From Dactylis glomerata (lineage: Eukaryota; Streptophyta; Magnoliopsida; Poales; Poaceae), in NCBI GenBank assembly GCA_007115705.1, contig QXEO01000334.1:1831567-1895566 (forward strand): a stretch of DNA of 64,000 nucleotides. Reading direction: 5' to 3'. The position numbers and the translations under genes are program-made. Positions 11,013 through 23,326 of this stretch are shown here, piece by piece (positions within the stretch are counted from its first letter, which is position 1; every line of letters begins with the position of its first letter). Below the pieces are notes generated by a model. It was not told the DNA's origin. It did no database searches and was given only the letters and a program-made list of their open reading frames with translations.

Positions 11013-11535
11013 TCCCTCCCGATGGGAGTAATTGCACTTTCCAAGTCTTCTTTCGCCTTCTCTGCTTCCTTTATGTACGTAAGAATTTCGTCGGGTGCGC
11101 GGCCAGCGCTCCCGATGGGAGTAGGCCCCGAGGCTATAGTCGAAAAGCATGTTTTCGAGTATAGGCTCAAATAAATTGTCGCTCCTTTAATCATCAGATA
11201 ATAGCTTCTTCTTTTTTTTATAATATCGTCGGGTGCGGCCCAGCGCTCCCGATGGTAGTAGCCCCCAAGGCTATAGTCGAATATTTTCGGGTATAGACTC
11301 AAAAAATGAGTTTTCTTCACTGACTCCTTTACATCTCCCGTAGCAGATTTTGTCGTGTTCCTTGATCAGCACCAATACACATATCGTAATGCTAAATGTC
11401 TCGCTGAATCTTCGCCGAATATCCGTAACTGTCATATTGTACAACAATGTTGTTGTTTCCTGTTACTCAATCGCTCGTGACGTCATTGACAGAATCCCTC
11501 TATATGTAATTTTGATTTAACGCTGACCGTTACTC
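10431..11535 (-). other. Gypsy A 3' non-coding region with PPT-like repeats
   Basis: A non-coding stretch between the antisense gene promoter and the 3' LTR. It holds an (AT)n run at 10985-11012 and two imperfect copies of a unit containing TCGGGTGCG..CAGCGCTCCCGATGG followed by a PPT-like AGTAGGCCCCGAG (11120-11132) and AGTAGCCCCCAAG (11257-11269). F carries the same arrangement. Confidence 0.7.
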
Positions 11536-11635
11536 ATGGGCAGCGCAGTAATTTCACAATTTTTTCTGCCCATTAGTGGGCTACCGCTTCCACTTCTTGC
11601 GCCACGTCGCAGCCCACGTTCCTTCACCAGGACAC

Positions 11636-11644
11636 TTTATAAGG
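11636..11644 (+). promoter_or_regulatory. TATA box of the antisense gene in gypsy A
   Basis: TTTATAAGG, followed by GGA, lies about 120 bp upstream of the ATG at 11759. The F copy has CTATATAAGGGGG the same distance upstream of its ATG. Its conservation between two diverged copies argues that the antisense gene has its own promoter. Confidence 0.7.
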
Positions 11645-11758
11645 GGAATAGTGGGGATGTTACTATTTACCAGTTCATTGCTCCTCCGCCGCCACCATTG
11701 CTGCATCCTCTTTGCGCCTCTGAGCTCCTTCACAACCCCCTGGCCGCCGCCGCTGTAG

Positions 11759-14700
11759 ATGCGCGTAACGACCCTTGCACACAAGAGCAAGATGGGGAAG
11801 AGCAAGACCGCCATGCGTCGACCAGCTGGGTGCCCTCCGAGTTTGGGCAAACCGATCTCACCAAGGCCCAGAAGGAGGGCCTCATCACTGAAGGGGATCA
11901 GGTCGTCTTCCCCAGCACCGAGCGCATCCCCAAGCCCCCGAGCGGCTATCAGGTGATGTTTCTCGCCTTTCTCCTGCGCGGCTTATCCTTTCATGCCCAT
12001 GAATTTCTCCGCGGACTTCTCTTTGTCTACGGCGTGCAGCTTCACCAGCTCACGCCAAACTCGATTTTACACATTGCTTGCTTTATCACTCTTTGTGAGT
12101 CTTTTCTGGGGATCGAACCCCATTGGATTCTCTGGTAATTTCTCTTCTGCCTCCGCCCTAGTGTTGCCTTGTCGAAGAAACCTGAGCTGGGCGGGGCTGT
12201 TATTTCTGTCCGCGCTGAGGTTCATTATTTGGAATTTACCATGGCTGCCTCAGTGCAAGGTTGGAAGAAGAAGTGGTTTTACATCAAAGACCAGAAAATC
12301 TCTTCCTCTGACCAATACGGCATTGCCCCTTTTGATGTCAACAAAGATCTGAAGAAGTTGTCATCGTGGGATTCGCCTCCCACGGAAGCTGAGATGGAAG
12401 ATATCAAGCCGCTGCTAACCCGCATCCAGGCTCTGAGGAGTGGTAGCGGAGGTGCGCTGTCAGGGACTCAGCTTATGTCATTCTTTCTGCAACGGCGAGT
12501 TCAGCCTCTGCAGCACCGTATTTCCAAACTTTGGTCATACTCTGGCTTGGATGATTCTTCTCGAGTGTCTAAAGAAGACATAGATAAGAAGGATCTCGAC
12601 AAGCAAGTGAGAGCTCTGACTACTCTTACGAAGGATCAAGAAATCCCCGCCTTAGCCACTGATTTCTTCGACTTCGAGCGTCCCTTGCCTGCGGTATGTG
12701 CTTTTTCATGCATCACCTTCTCATTTATTCGCCTTCTTGTATTTTATCACTATTTTGCTTACAGCTTTTCGACTTATTTTTCTACAGGATCATCAATCCA
12801 TTGTTTCTAGTCCTCCTCTTCCAGAGGGAGGGCCTATTCAGGACGGAGATGATGCCAAAGGTTCATTGGAGGAAACTAGCTCGACTACGGAGATGATGCC
12901 GAAGGTTCATTGGATGAAACTAGCTCGACTATGTTGCCTCCTCCTGCGCATTCAGAAGATCTTGGTCTCGATAAGAAAAGGAAGCGTGTCGAGGAGCTCC
13001 TTTCTTCGAGTACCTTTGCTCCCAAGAATGTGGCCGGGGAGGCCTCTGCTCTAGAAGATGAAGAAGAGCTTTTCGACTTCTTTGACTCGTGAGTCTTTGC
13101 TGACTTGTGGACTTATATACTTTTCTTTCTTTCGACTTATGCAAAGTGTTTTACTCTTGTGTTCCTTTTGCAGTGATAACAAAAACTCGAAAAAGGATGC
13201 TACCACTGCTCCCATTGTCGATGCTCATGCTATCGACGAGCCGCCCTCTCAGGAGGCAGATGTGGTACCTAAATCGCCAGAGGCCATTGTCAAAAAGGCC
13301 GCTTCTCGTGCTTCCAAACGCCTGAAGAAAGCGTCAGCGGCAAGTACTTCCCTCGACGCCCGTCGACCAATGAGCTCCGATGATGATGTAAGTACTACTT
13401 TTCTTCTTGCAGCTTACTCTTTTTGAACTGTCCTTCTTATGTCTTACTTTTGACAAACTTTAATGAAAAAGTTCGTTTCTTTGGGCAGTGAGTGTGTCGA
13501 GTTTTTGAGAGCTGCCCGGGCTTCTCAGGGTAAGCTTTTTGCTATTCTGTGCCTTTTATTTGTCTAATTTGCATCTCTATGGCTCTTTATCTAGCTTTCT
13601 TTCCCCTTCTTGTGCTGCAGATGCTTTGTCGGCGGCCAATGCTCGCATATCGTCCCTGGAAGCTAAACTTGAAGCTTCCAGAAAGCTTGGGATGTTGCCG
13701 CCGCTGCCAAGACCGCTGCTGAGAAGTCTACTAAATCAGCATTGGCTAAGGCAAAGAAAGCGGAGAAGGCGCTTGCCGATGCTGATCAGGAGCGTGTTCA
13801 AAGGGAGCAGGCCATAACTAAATGCCTTAATCAAATTTTGGCTCTTGCTGGAGGTAAGTACCATGCTTTTCCCTTCTTAGTCGATTTGCCCATTCTTATA
13901 CTTACTGATGTATGCTTACTTATCTTCTGTCTTTGTCTTTTCATTTCTGTAGAACATACTGGGGTGTCTTTGGCGCCTTTGCAGCCGGACGATGATCCTC
14001 TGATGGCCATGGTGAACTTGCTGGAGTCGAATTGGATATCTATCCGGGAAATCTTTGAGCTGGCTACTCGCGTGTTAACGCGGATTTTCGTTGGGTTGTG
14101 GCCCAAGAAGAAGGCGGATGTGCCAACTGCCGATTTGAAGAAACTTGCCACGACTTTCAACACCCCCGAAGATCCTATCCTTCAGATGAAGAGCCATTCG
14201 GTGAAGCGAGGCGCTAAAGGGGCCATTGCGCTTACTTATGCACATGGCAAGGAAGTTGACTGGGAGAAGGTTAGCTCTTCCCGTGGTCAACCTCTTTTAG
14301 AGCTGCGAGGTTTCTCTGAGAAGGTGAAGAAGTATGCACCAGGCATCATGTCGATTATCACTCCTTCGGCGGCTTCTTCGACTTCCACTCCGGCTTCTTC
14401 GACTCCTGCAACAAGTGCGTCGATGCCCCCGCCAAGTGTTGGTGCTACTTCGCCCGCACCTTCTTTCGCCGCGGAGCCTACTGCTAAGGTGTCGTAGAAT
14501 TAGCCTCTCCTTGTAATTTTTCCTCTTTTGGATAGATCTAGCAAACTTTGCCCATAATTTGACTGAGATTTTATCAGGAAGTAATGTACGGTTTGTTAAT
14601 ATATCGCCTTTGTGAAATATTGAACTGAATTGGGTTTCTGAATTGTTTTCTTTTCCCTTCTTTTGGTTTCCAGCCTTCATGTGCTGGTGGGTCGCCAAAT

Positions 14701-15604
14701 CGTGATCGCGGCTCGCCACCTGCCAATGTGTTCGACTCCGGTGCTCCTTCGCCTCCTCACTCTTCTTGCCGATGCAGTGAATATATGTCGAGGATTTCAG
14801 ACCTCAAAGGGCGTTTAAATTTGATGAAGCTTCAGGCAAAAACTGCTTTGGACAAGGCCAGCAAGTCTTGCGGCTTGATAAAACAGATATCCGTTCTTGA
14901 GGATAAAGTGTCAGGTCTGGTGGCCAGAATCGTACATCTTGAGGAATGCGACTTCTTTCTTGTTGGTATCGTTGAGTCCGTTTGTGAGATGTTGCGATGT
15001 AAGGTTTCTTGAAACCCCCTTGTATCTTTTGATGTGTTTTTGCAAACTAATTTTCTTTCGTGCCTCAGGTACTTGCCTGGACTTTGTTGGTGAAGCTCGT
15101 CGAGTTTCTGAACGAATCGTGGCTCTCGAGAAGGCATCACAAGGGACTGATAGTTTGTGGTCGAATCCCCGGCGCCGTCGTGCCATTGTACTTCTTCAAG
15201 ATCGTGCTCAACATATTGGAGAAGCGGTTAACGGTTGTCAGGCATCTTTGACGACCATGTATTCTATTATGCTTCCTCGCAATCCTCCACCGGGAAGTTT
15301 CAGGCAATTGCTCGAGACCTTCAGGATGAGCCAGCGGGTTCATCTTTTGATAAAACTCAACTTGATTGCTGGTGCTAACTTTGCTCTTGGATGGATGCGA
15401 AAGTGGCATCTGAGGCTCAATTATGACTCGATGTCGCAGGACTTGCCTCCAGAGCATGCGACGCTTGGTGTTCATATGGATGCCACGCTGCAGCCGGCGA
15501 GGAGGATTATTTTGAGATTGCTGCAGGAGGACGCGAGGTTTTTTCATGAGCACCATTACTTGAACCCGTTCAATGTGGACGATTCAGATCAACCAATGTC
15601 GTAG
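11759..15604 (+). pseudogene. Eight-exon antisense gene in gypsy A (Transposase_28-like), damaged
   Basis: The exons are 11759-12693, 12788-13088, 13174-13387, about 13455-13529, 13621-13853, 13953-14488, 14674-14998 and 15069-15604, found by GT-AG signals and by agreement with the F copy. Exon 1 encodes a region I recognise as resembling the 'putative gypsy type transposon' family (PF04195/Transposase_28), including HEFLRGLLFVYGVQLHQLTP. Exon 2 has a KKRKRV nuclear-localisation-like motif, exon 3 is acidic and lysine rich, and exons 5 and 7 look coiled-coil. The full product would be about 1050 residues. Damage: a 1-nt loss near 11812, TAA at 12136, a 44-bp tandem duplication in exon 2 (12845-12932), a lost exon 4 acceptor and a 1-nt loss in exon 5. 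The donor after exon 6 is weak (AAG|GTGTCG); otherwise translation stops at 14497. Tail-to-tail with gag-protease (ends 15858). Biochemical function unknown. Confidence 0.75.
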
Positions 15605-15857
15605 CTTGTTGTTATATATATATTTTGTATGTAAAACGCGAGAGTTTCCACTTCTGGGTCTCTTGTCAGAAGTTTTTTTTTGTGTTCTCAGAGCGTTTTG
15701 TGTTTGGTGCGTTTACCACAATTTTGTTTGAAGACACGTAAACTCGAATAGGAGGAACTTTGTCTTTATTTAAGCTTGTAATGTAAGATACATGGGGTGT
15801 CACAATTGTGGCTTTTAATAACCTTATTTTTCTACTCTACTTTTGAGCGCTTGTCGC

Positions 15858-17102
15858 CTATGTCGCCGAAGTTTTTCCCTTGTCCTCTGCTACTTCTCCT
15901 GGATCTGACGGCTGCACCCGTGGTTTCTTCACTTCTGGCTCTGCTGGGTGCCCTTCGAGTTGTTGTGCGACTCCTGTAGTCGCACTTTTTGCCTTGTCTT
16001 TGGGTTCTCCGTAGGTTGCCATCATGCCGAAGTTTTGAGCCATTTTGTAAAATTCCTTGTCGCATAGATCTGAGAGTTCAAAACTTCCCTTTACTGTGAT
16101 AATTCCGTTGGGTCCTGGCATTTTGAGTACCAGGTAAGTATAATGAGGTACTGCCATGAATCGCGAAAACGCGGGTCGCCCGAGGATCGCGTGATATTGT
16201 GATGGCCAGTCCTTGACTTCGTAGTCGAGCTTCTCTCTTCTGTAGTTTTGTCGATTCCCGAAGCAAACATTGAGTGCTATTCGACCTAATGGATAGTTAG
16301 CGCTTCCTGGGACAATTCCGTGGAAGGAACAGTCTGTTGGTTTTAGGAACTCTAGTGATATGTGCATTGCTCGGAGAGTTTTTGCATATATGAGATTTAT
16401 TCCACTTCCTGCGTCCATAAATACTCTGTCGACGTCATATGTCCCAATTTGGGCTTTGAGTACCAGAGGCGCATTTCCTGGCCGAGGTACTGTTATGGGG
16501 TGATCTTCCCTATTGAATTCTATGGGTTGTTCTGACCAGTGCAGATACTCCGTTGTTGCTGGGGGTGATGTTACTGCTAGGTTGACTTGTCGAGTTATGA
16601 TCTTTTCTTCTTTATTCGACTTTGGCACTGGCTGTATCATTGTTGTGATGTGCCCTTTGGATGGAATATATCCTCCTTCGTTATCACGTCCCTGGCTTGG
16701 CTGTTCTTGATCCTGAGGGACTCCACTATTTCCTTGTTGACTTGTAGGCGCGTTGCTTGTGTTCCCTTCGTATCCTTGTCTCTTTGCTTTGGCTTGTTTA
16801 CTCATTGCTGTCTCTTCGAGTTTCAAGAACGTCGTGCAATCTTTTATCGCGTGTCTGGACACTCGTTTTCCATCAACGAACGTGGAATGAATGTGGCATG
16901 GTCCATTGAGCATATCCTCTGGTGATGGGTTGTATTCTCTGGGTTCTCTTGTGTGGAATTTTTTGCTGCTCCCGTAGTCTTCCTTTCCATAACTGTGGTA
17001 TCCCAAGCTTCTGTGTTCGTTTCCTTGATAACCATTATCTTTGTACCCCGCGGCTACTTGGCTATGGGAGCCGTAGTTATCGTAATTGCGGGATCTCCTC
17101 CT
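15858..17102 (-). CDS. Gypsy A gag C-terminus plus aspartic protease
   Basis: The open frame (from an in-frame Met at 17006; coding similarity continues to 17102, where F is inserted) covers the end of gag and a retropepsin-like domain. The active-site motif is MDAGSGINLIYA, with the catalytic Asp in DAGSG, followed by the family block HAILGRPAFSRFMAV near the end. The frame stops at 15858 after a charged tail, and no RT follows. In the uninterrupted element it continued the gag frame at 58282-59524. This part is intact. It should process gag during particle maturation. Confidence 0.82.
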   Translation of the reverse strand, partial: RRRSRNYDNYGSHSQVAAGYKDNGYQGNEHRSLGYHSYGKEDYGSSKKFHTREPREYNPSPEDMLNGPCHIHSTFVDGKRVSRHAIKDCTTFLKLEETAMSKQAKAKRQGYEGNTSNAPTSQQGNSGVPQDQEQPSQGRDNEGGYIPSKGHITTMIQPVPKSNKEEKIITRQVNLAVTSPPATTEYLHWSEQPIEFNREDHPITVPRPGNAPLVLKAQIGTYDVDRVFMDAGSGINLIYAKTLRAMHISLEFLKPTDCSFHGIVPGSANYPLGRIALNVCFGNRQNYRREKLDYEVKDWPSQYHAILGRPAFSRFMAVPHYTYLVLKMPGPNGIITVKGSFELSDLCDKEFYKMAQNFGMMATYGEPKDKAKSATTGVAQQLEGHPAEPEVKKPRVQPSDPGEVAEDKGKTSAT

Positions 17103-17435
17103 GACAAGGGTATAGATAATAGAGCCCGTTAGTTAGCTACCCCTGAGGCCCGTTAAGCTAGGCCCAATTGTAATACTAGTAGAAATCCGAGTTCATGTCG
17201 TATGTCGATAGTGTAATCTATCTCGGATCCCTCCCGATCCCTGAGACCTGGCCACCTATATATAGGGGCCAGGAGGGGACGGTGAGGGACAGATTGAAAG
17301 CAAACCAGGTTTACACCCACGTTTACTTTCGATAGCCACCTTCTTTGACTGATTTTACCTTCGAGTTCATCTGACGCCCTATCTCCCCGATCCTAAGTCC
17401 TTCATCTAGGACATTTGTTGAGTTAACCCACGTCA
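17103..17435 (+). repeat. 5' LTR of gypsy F
   Basis: Starts TGACAAGGGTATAG and ends CCCACGTCA. The TATA-like CTATATATAG lies about 165 bp from the end. The PBS-like ATTGGCGCCGACCGT follows immediately from 17436. Confidence 0.9.
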
Positions 17436-17450
17436 ATTGGCGCCGACCGT
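17436..17450 (+). other. Gypsy F primer-binding site
   Basis: The TTGGCGCCGACCGT segment directly follows the LTR. The same sequence lies inside A's 5' LTR (60236-60250, minus). The TGGCGCCGACCGTGGG type is common in grass gypsy elements. Confidence 0.75.
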
Positions 17451-17472
17451 GCGGACTCTGGGCGTTGGAATC

Positions 17473-18071
17473 ATGAATTCGACGGCTTTTCCACTCATAG
17501 CCAACAACAATCCAGAAGTCGACAAAATTCAGATACCCTTCGGAACCGTCGATTTTCGACCTCACCATTCAAGTTTCACGCAAGTATTCGAGAGCATGGA
17601 TCAAGATATGGATTTGACGATCGGAAGCCTAAACTTTCGCGTCGGATCACTAGGTTCGATTCGCCTTTCAGATCCGGCGAATCCGGGTCCGTCCGCAACC
17701 AAGTCCAAAACAGAAACAATGTCAGAATCATCAGAAGGCTCTTCCAGCGAAGTAAATTCGCCGGTCAGCTCCATGGAAATAGAAGCAGAAAAAAGAGAAT
17801 TCGCAGAAGGCGACAAAACCATGGGAAACTTCAACTTAGAAGTACAACTCGAAGATCTTATGATTAGCCGTGACGACACTTCAGATAAATCAACGGACAC
17901 CTGGAAGACAGGTTTAGAGCTTCATGAGGATGAAAACTCAATCTTCTCAAGCTTCGATAGCAAGTTCGACAATCGGTACCAAGTACTCGCTATTACAGAG
18001 GACAACTCAGAAGAGTTCGACGAAAACAACATTCCAGTACTCAACCCAGCAAACATATACAGGGGGGCAAA
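17473..18071 (+). CDS. Gypsy F gag ORF, N-terminal part
   Basis: The ATG at 17473 opens a frame of about 200 codons (beginning MNSTAFPL) up to the B insertion at 18072. The protein is acidic and serine rich, without a recognised fold, and matches A's 59536-60213 segment. Beyond B (from 49954) the frame resumes for a short stretch and ends at a TAA near 50029. The main gag frame continues from there in the -1 frame. Confidence 0.75.
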
Positions 18072-21000
18072 TGTGACGACCCCGAATTTATCACAAATTC
18101 GAAGTGCCCGTTATGCATTCCACCACAATCCCAGAATCATTGTTGTGATACACATAACGTAGTTGGTCACCAGTTCCATAGACATTACAATATGAAGGTT
18201 CAAATACAATGGTCATAGAGACCAAGTTCAAATTACAACACAATATAGCAGCGGAAATAACATCTTCGGGTCCATGCCTTCACCCTACAGGCAATGGCGA
18301 CTCAGTAGAAGATCTTAGTTCTGATACTCTTCTTCATATCCTTCCTCCGGATACTCCTCCCCAAAGTCTGGCCAAGTTGATAGCCAGGGACACAGCCATG
18401 AGTACATTGGATGCACTCGCAAACCATCTTATAATTGAAAGGATGAAGTAGATATGCAAGGTTGATAGGGTGGACTAAGCACTAAGTTTAGTTGCAAAAG
18501 CTAGTTTTATTTCCCAAGAATGTTCATTTGTAGAAAAGAGGTTTAGTTCTCTAAGTTCAATCTAAAAGGAACTTCAAGTGTGTCAAGATCAATGTCAAGT
18601 CAAGTCATGTTATTTGATACGTCTCAAACGTATCTATAATTTTTGATGCTCCATGCTTGTTTTTACACCATTTGCCTATTGTTTCGTTACACTTAGTGGC
18701 ATTTTTATACATTTTCTGGAACTAACCTATTAACGAAGTGCCACAGTGCCAGTTTCCTGTTTTCTGCTGTTTTTGTGTTTCAGAAGTGATACACAGGAAA
18801 TATTCTCGGAATTGGACGAAACAAGTTCCTGAAGTCATATTTTACCCGGAAGCTTCCAGTGATCCGAAGAAGTGTCGGAGGGGGGCCACCAGGGCCCCAC
18901 ACAAGGGGGCGGCGCGGCCTGGCCCCTGGCCGCGCCACCCCTGTGTGAGAGCCCCTGGCTCCACCTCTGACATCGCCCCTTCGCCTATAAGTACCCCCCG
19001 ACGGGAAAAACCTAAGGGCCCGATCAGTTTTCCAGAATACATCGCGATCCGCCGCCGCCGTCGACCCGAAGATCGGGAGGGTCCAGAAGCTCTTCCCGGC
19101 ACCCTGCCGGAGAGGGGAATTGCCACCGGAGGTCTTCTTCATCGCCATGCTTGCCTCCGAAGCGATGAGTGAGTAGTCTACCTTGGACTATGGGTCCATA
19201 GCAGTAGCTAGATGGTTGTCTTCTCCACCATGTGCTTCCTGTTTAGATCTCATGAGCTGCCCTACATGATTGAGATCACCGTTATGTAATTCTATGATGT
19301 TGGTTTGTTGGGATCCGATGAATATTGGTGTTTATGATTAAGTTGCTGTACTGAATTATATCTTTTGTTATCTCTATGTTGTTTATGATCTTGCATGCTC
19401 TCCGTTGTTAGTAGCTATCTTGGCCGAGTAGTTGCTAGTGACTCCAAGAGGGGGTATTTATGCTCGATAGTGGGTTCATGTCTCTATTTCACCTGGGGGA
19501 GAGACAGAAACCTCTAAGGTGGTAGATGTGCTGTTGCTACTAGGGAGAAAACAACATTCATATGCTCAAGGGCATATGCTTGGTTTACATTACACACTTT
19601 GCTTAATGCAATTATCTGTTGTTCGCAACTTAATACTTCTAGGGTGTTCGGATGATATCCCCGGGGGTGGATTATTAGTCATAGATGCAGTTGGATGGCG
19701 GTCTATGTATTTTGTTGTAATGCCCAGAGTAAATCTCATAGTGATCTTCTTGACATATCACGTTATCTTTATTCTATCAATTGCCCAACTGTAATTTGTT
19801 TACCCAGCATGTTATTTTATCTATGGAGAGACACCACTAGTGAACTGTGGACCCCGGTCCTATTTTAATCATATTGCAATCACCTGTTTACTTTTCCCGC
19901 ATTGTTTACTTTACTCGCATATACTCTACTGTTTTCCACTCGATACACTCATAACCTTTGTTTCAAGCAAACCGGTGAGATTGACAACCTCATCGCAAGT
20001 TGGGAACAAAGTATTTGTTTGTGTGTGTGCAGGTTCCACAACACCTTCAGTCGTCATCGTCTCCCTTCTCCTGTTCGATAAACCTTGGTTTCTTAACTGA
20101 GGGAAAACTTGCCGCTACACTCATCATACCTTCCTCTTGGGGTTCCCAACGGGCTGGTCATCACCACGCACAAGGACTTACTGCTCCCACGTCAACTACA
20201 CGCCACCAGCTCTTTTCTGGCGTCATCATCACACGAGTAGCATTATTCACCAAGTTCACCATAAGTTATTATCATTCTTGACAAAAGTCAAGTACAGTTT
20301 GCCAACTGTCCATAACCGAGGACGCGGCTATTCGAATAGTTTGAAACCTCTGCAAAGGGGTACACTTTACCCACAAGATTCGATACATCTGCCGGGAGAA
20401 ATCCACGGTTCGTCATACACAAAGTATGCGAGGTTCAGATAATCAAACAAACTCTTTCACTTGCTCACTCTAGTACAGGATCCTTCCCTAGAGCCCGAGA
20501 CACGGACATCCTCCGTTCCGGCGTCTCTAGTTTTGCCCGCTCCGGAGTGCCGGATGAATGGAATTTTCACTCGGTTCAGAAGTACCCGCGCACGGTGCAC
20601 TTCTATAAAGGATGATACAAGACCTCCCATACTAGGGTGAACAAGCTACGGACTAAGCCCCTTCCCATTTAGGGGTAATGTGGTCGTACGGTAATGGTTG
20701 GCTCACATGGTACATCACTTATTATCATTTAGCAAATACATTCCATAGTTCTTAGTCATTATTATTTTCCTTCATAAAACCATCATGTAGGAGAATCTCC
20801 ATCTCAAGTTTTCAAGTTCAGGTCACCAAGTTCAACTGGGGTTCCTCTTAGAGATGGCCTCAATTTTATTAGCGACTAAGCAACTATATTGAGTGATGAT
20901 ACCTCTAAACTATGGTTGGATAAACTCAGCTTGATGCTCTTGCTAAGCAAGATATCACTACACTTCTATCATTCTACTCTAGCAATTCAATCATGCAATT

Positions 21001-23283
21001 TACTTAAAACAAGTAGAATGCAATAGTAAGGCTAGGCATTTGGAGTATGCTTCAAAAGATGGCTTGCCTTGGTTGGCAAAGTGTCTGGGGTATTCTTCTT
21101 CTTCTTCTTGATAAAAGTCCCCTTCAATATCCTCCTCAGCAACACTAGCGTCTAATAACGAATAAATACAAAACACACAATCACTACACAGGGCTAACAA
21201 CACACCAAGCATACATACTTGTTTTCAACAAGGGCATTCATGTTGGGTTTTATTTCAATTGGATTGCAAGTTTTCTTCCAAGTTTTCATTAAGTGTGCAA
21301 GTTATATTTTCTACTATGTGTCACGTCTTGTTTACCTTTTTGAGTATGGGTAAGTAACTAGGGTTATTAGGGATAGCTTAAGTGAGGATTGACTAATTAT
21401 GTGAATTGGTAATGAGGGCAAAATTAATTCTAAGTGTATGATAGAGATCTATCATTTTATGTTACCCATTAAGATTGGATTAAGGTCTAATTGATATCAC
21501 TAAATAGGTTTGAGTTGACTAAGGTGGACTAAACAGTAGGGGAGGTCATTAGTGAGTTCACAAATCCAGTTTCATAATTTTAGGAGGCTTAAACAATTTT
21601 CTAGAAATTTTCTATGATTAATAAAGCTATGGTCACATTATTCTTATTTATTTAAATCCCTAACTCAAATTGAACTCTAACCAGTTCTACCGTGTAGAGC
21701 AAATCCTAAGCTTTCCAACGCATATTCATTTGCTAGAAATGGATTTGTAAATCTCTTTGAATTAAAGTTTGAAAATTAGATCTGAATCAAATTTGAATTA
21801 ATTCAAACGGCGGGAAAATAATTAAAAACGAAACGGACCGAATTCGAAACCAGCTGGGCCGAATCCAAACGAAACCCGAACGGGCCGGCCCAGAAAACGA
21901 TTCGCACGGGCGGGAGAGGTTTTAAAACAAACTGACATGTGGGTCCCGCTCGTCAGATCACTTAATTTCACCGAACCGGTACGCTACCGCCAGATCAAGA
22001 TCTAACGGTGCTGGTGCATCGTGCTCGTCGGCGAGGGTGAAGCTCACCTGCGCACAGTGAAGAAGACGACGGCGACGGCGGCGTGCGTAGAGGAAGCAGA
22101 GCTCGACGGCGAGGGGTGGAAAAGACTCCGGCAACACTCCTCCTCCGGTCCCCAGCCTCCGTTTGTCCAGCGGCGGTCCAACGCGGCGGCGCGGCTTGCT
22201 TCCAGTACCGCGCCGGCGGTGCAGGCGTCGTCGAACGAGAGCGAGAGGGAAGAAGAGAAGATGTCTGGGGGCGAGCTGGGAGTGGGGTGCGTTCATCCGT
22301 TTGATCGGCGGGGGCTTTTATAGGCCGGAGAGGCGAGGGCAAGGGCGTCCAGAAGCTCGCCGGCGCAGGGCATGATGGCGACGTGCACGGGCGACACCGG
22401 GCTCGACGGCCTTGCTCGCGTGCTGGAGGGGTTTGGTCTCGGCCGCGGAGTGCTGTGGGTCGGCTCTGGCGCAGTCACAACGGTCGGCGTCGTGCAGGAA
22501 GAGGAGAGACAGAGAGGGGGGTCCTGGGCGCGTTCCTCTTCTTCCCTCCACTTCTCACGGCTCGGGTCGGGGCAGAGGGAGCTGGGGTCGACCGCGGGGA
22601 TGTCCACCAGCATGGCGACAGGGTTTGAGTGAGGAAGAACAGTGCAGCTCACAGTGAAACCGATTTCTCCCGATTTTCGTCTGCCAGGTGTTCGACGAAA
22701 TGCCCGCATGAAACTTAATTTCGAATTTTTGAAATTTTTCACTTTGGGTGCTCAGCATACTAGCCAAGGTTTCCAAAGATATTTTTGTTACCAAGAGAGG
22801 TGAAGTTTTGCAGAAATCATATTTCAAATTTTGGTATTGTCACTGTTTCAGATTCAAAGTTTGGCTGATGTTTGAGTGATGTTCTGATTTGAAATTTTGT
22901 TAGAAACTTCTTGGTTGAGTTAGTATGTAACCTGGTCAAGCTCAACTAACTGGCCAAACAGTGAGTTGAGTTACAGATTTCTTATTCTAAAGGCTCAAAG
23001 TAGGGTAGTCAATAATATTTTCTAGATCATCTTATTCTTCTCTTATTCTTTCTTATTTTTATTTCTGGTTTCTTTGGCTTGTATAATCCTTCTCTAATGT
23101 CTCTGTTGGTTAAGTTATAACTAACTAACTATTGCACAACAAATAACAACACACATGAAATCATAGAGGTCATATAATGGAAAATACATGCATACATGCA
23201 ATAATAGATAAAAAGTTTTATCTTGGTCCAAAATTTGGCAATTTAATTTATAGGAAGTGGATTACAATTTCTGAGTTGTTACA
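18072..23283 (-). repeat. 3' LTR of gypsy B, interrupted by solo LTR E
   Basis: Plus strand starts TGTGACGACCCCGAATTTAT and ends GAGTTGTTACA. Subtracting E and one TSD copy leaves about 3579 bp, against 3575 bp for the 5' LTR. On the element strand a TATA box, CCTATAAAAG, is at 22316-22324. The polypurine tract is the complement of the CTTCCCCCCTT block (about 23286-23296). The two LTRs differ by roughly 1-1.5 percent by eye. Confidence 0.9.
18615..20242 (+). mobile_element. Solo LTR E (TGATACGTCT family)
   Basis: A single 1628-bp LTR starting TGATACGTCTCAAACGTATC and ending ACGAGTAGCA, flanked by a perfect 5-bp duplication TTATT (18610-18614 and 20243-20247). The B 5' LTR lacks it, giving a clean empty site near 46913. 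A TATA box (CCTATAAG) is at 18984-18991. It is homologous to the LTRs of element C for nearly all its length. A solo LTR forms by LTR-LTR recombination of a full element. Its last 40 bp differ from C (see findings). Confidence 0.9.
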
Positions 23284-23326
23284 ATCTTCCCCCCTTAAAA
23301 AGAATCTCGTCCCCGAGATTCACTAA

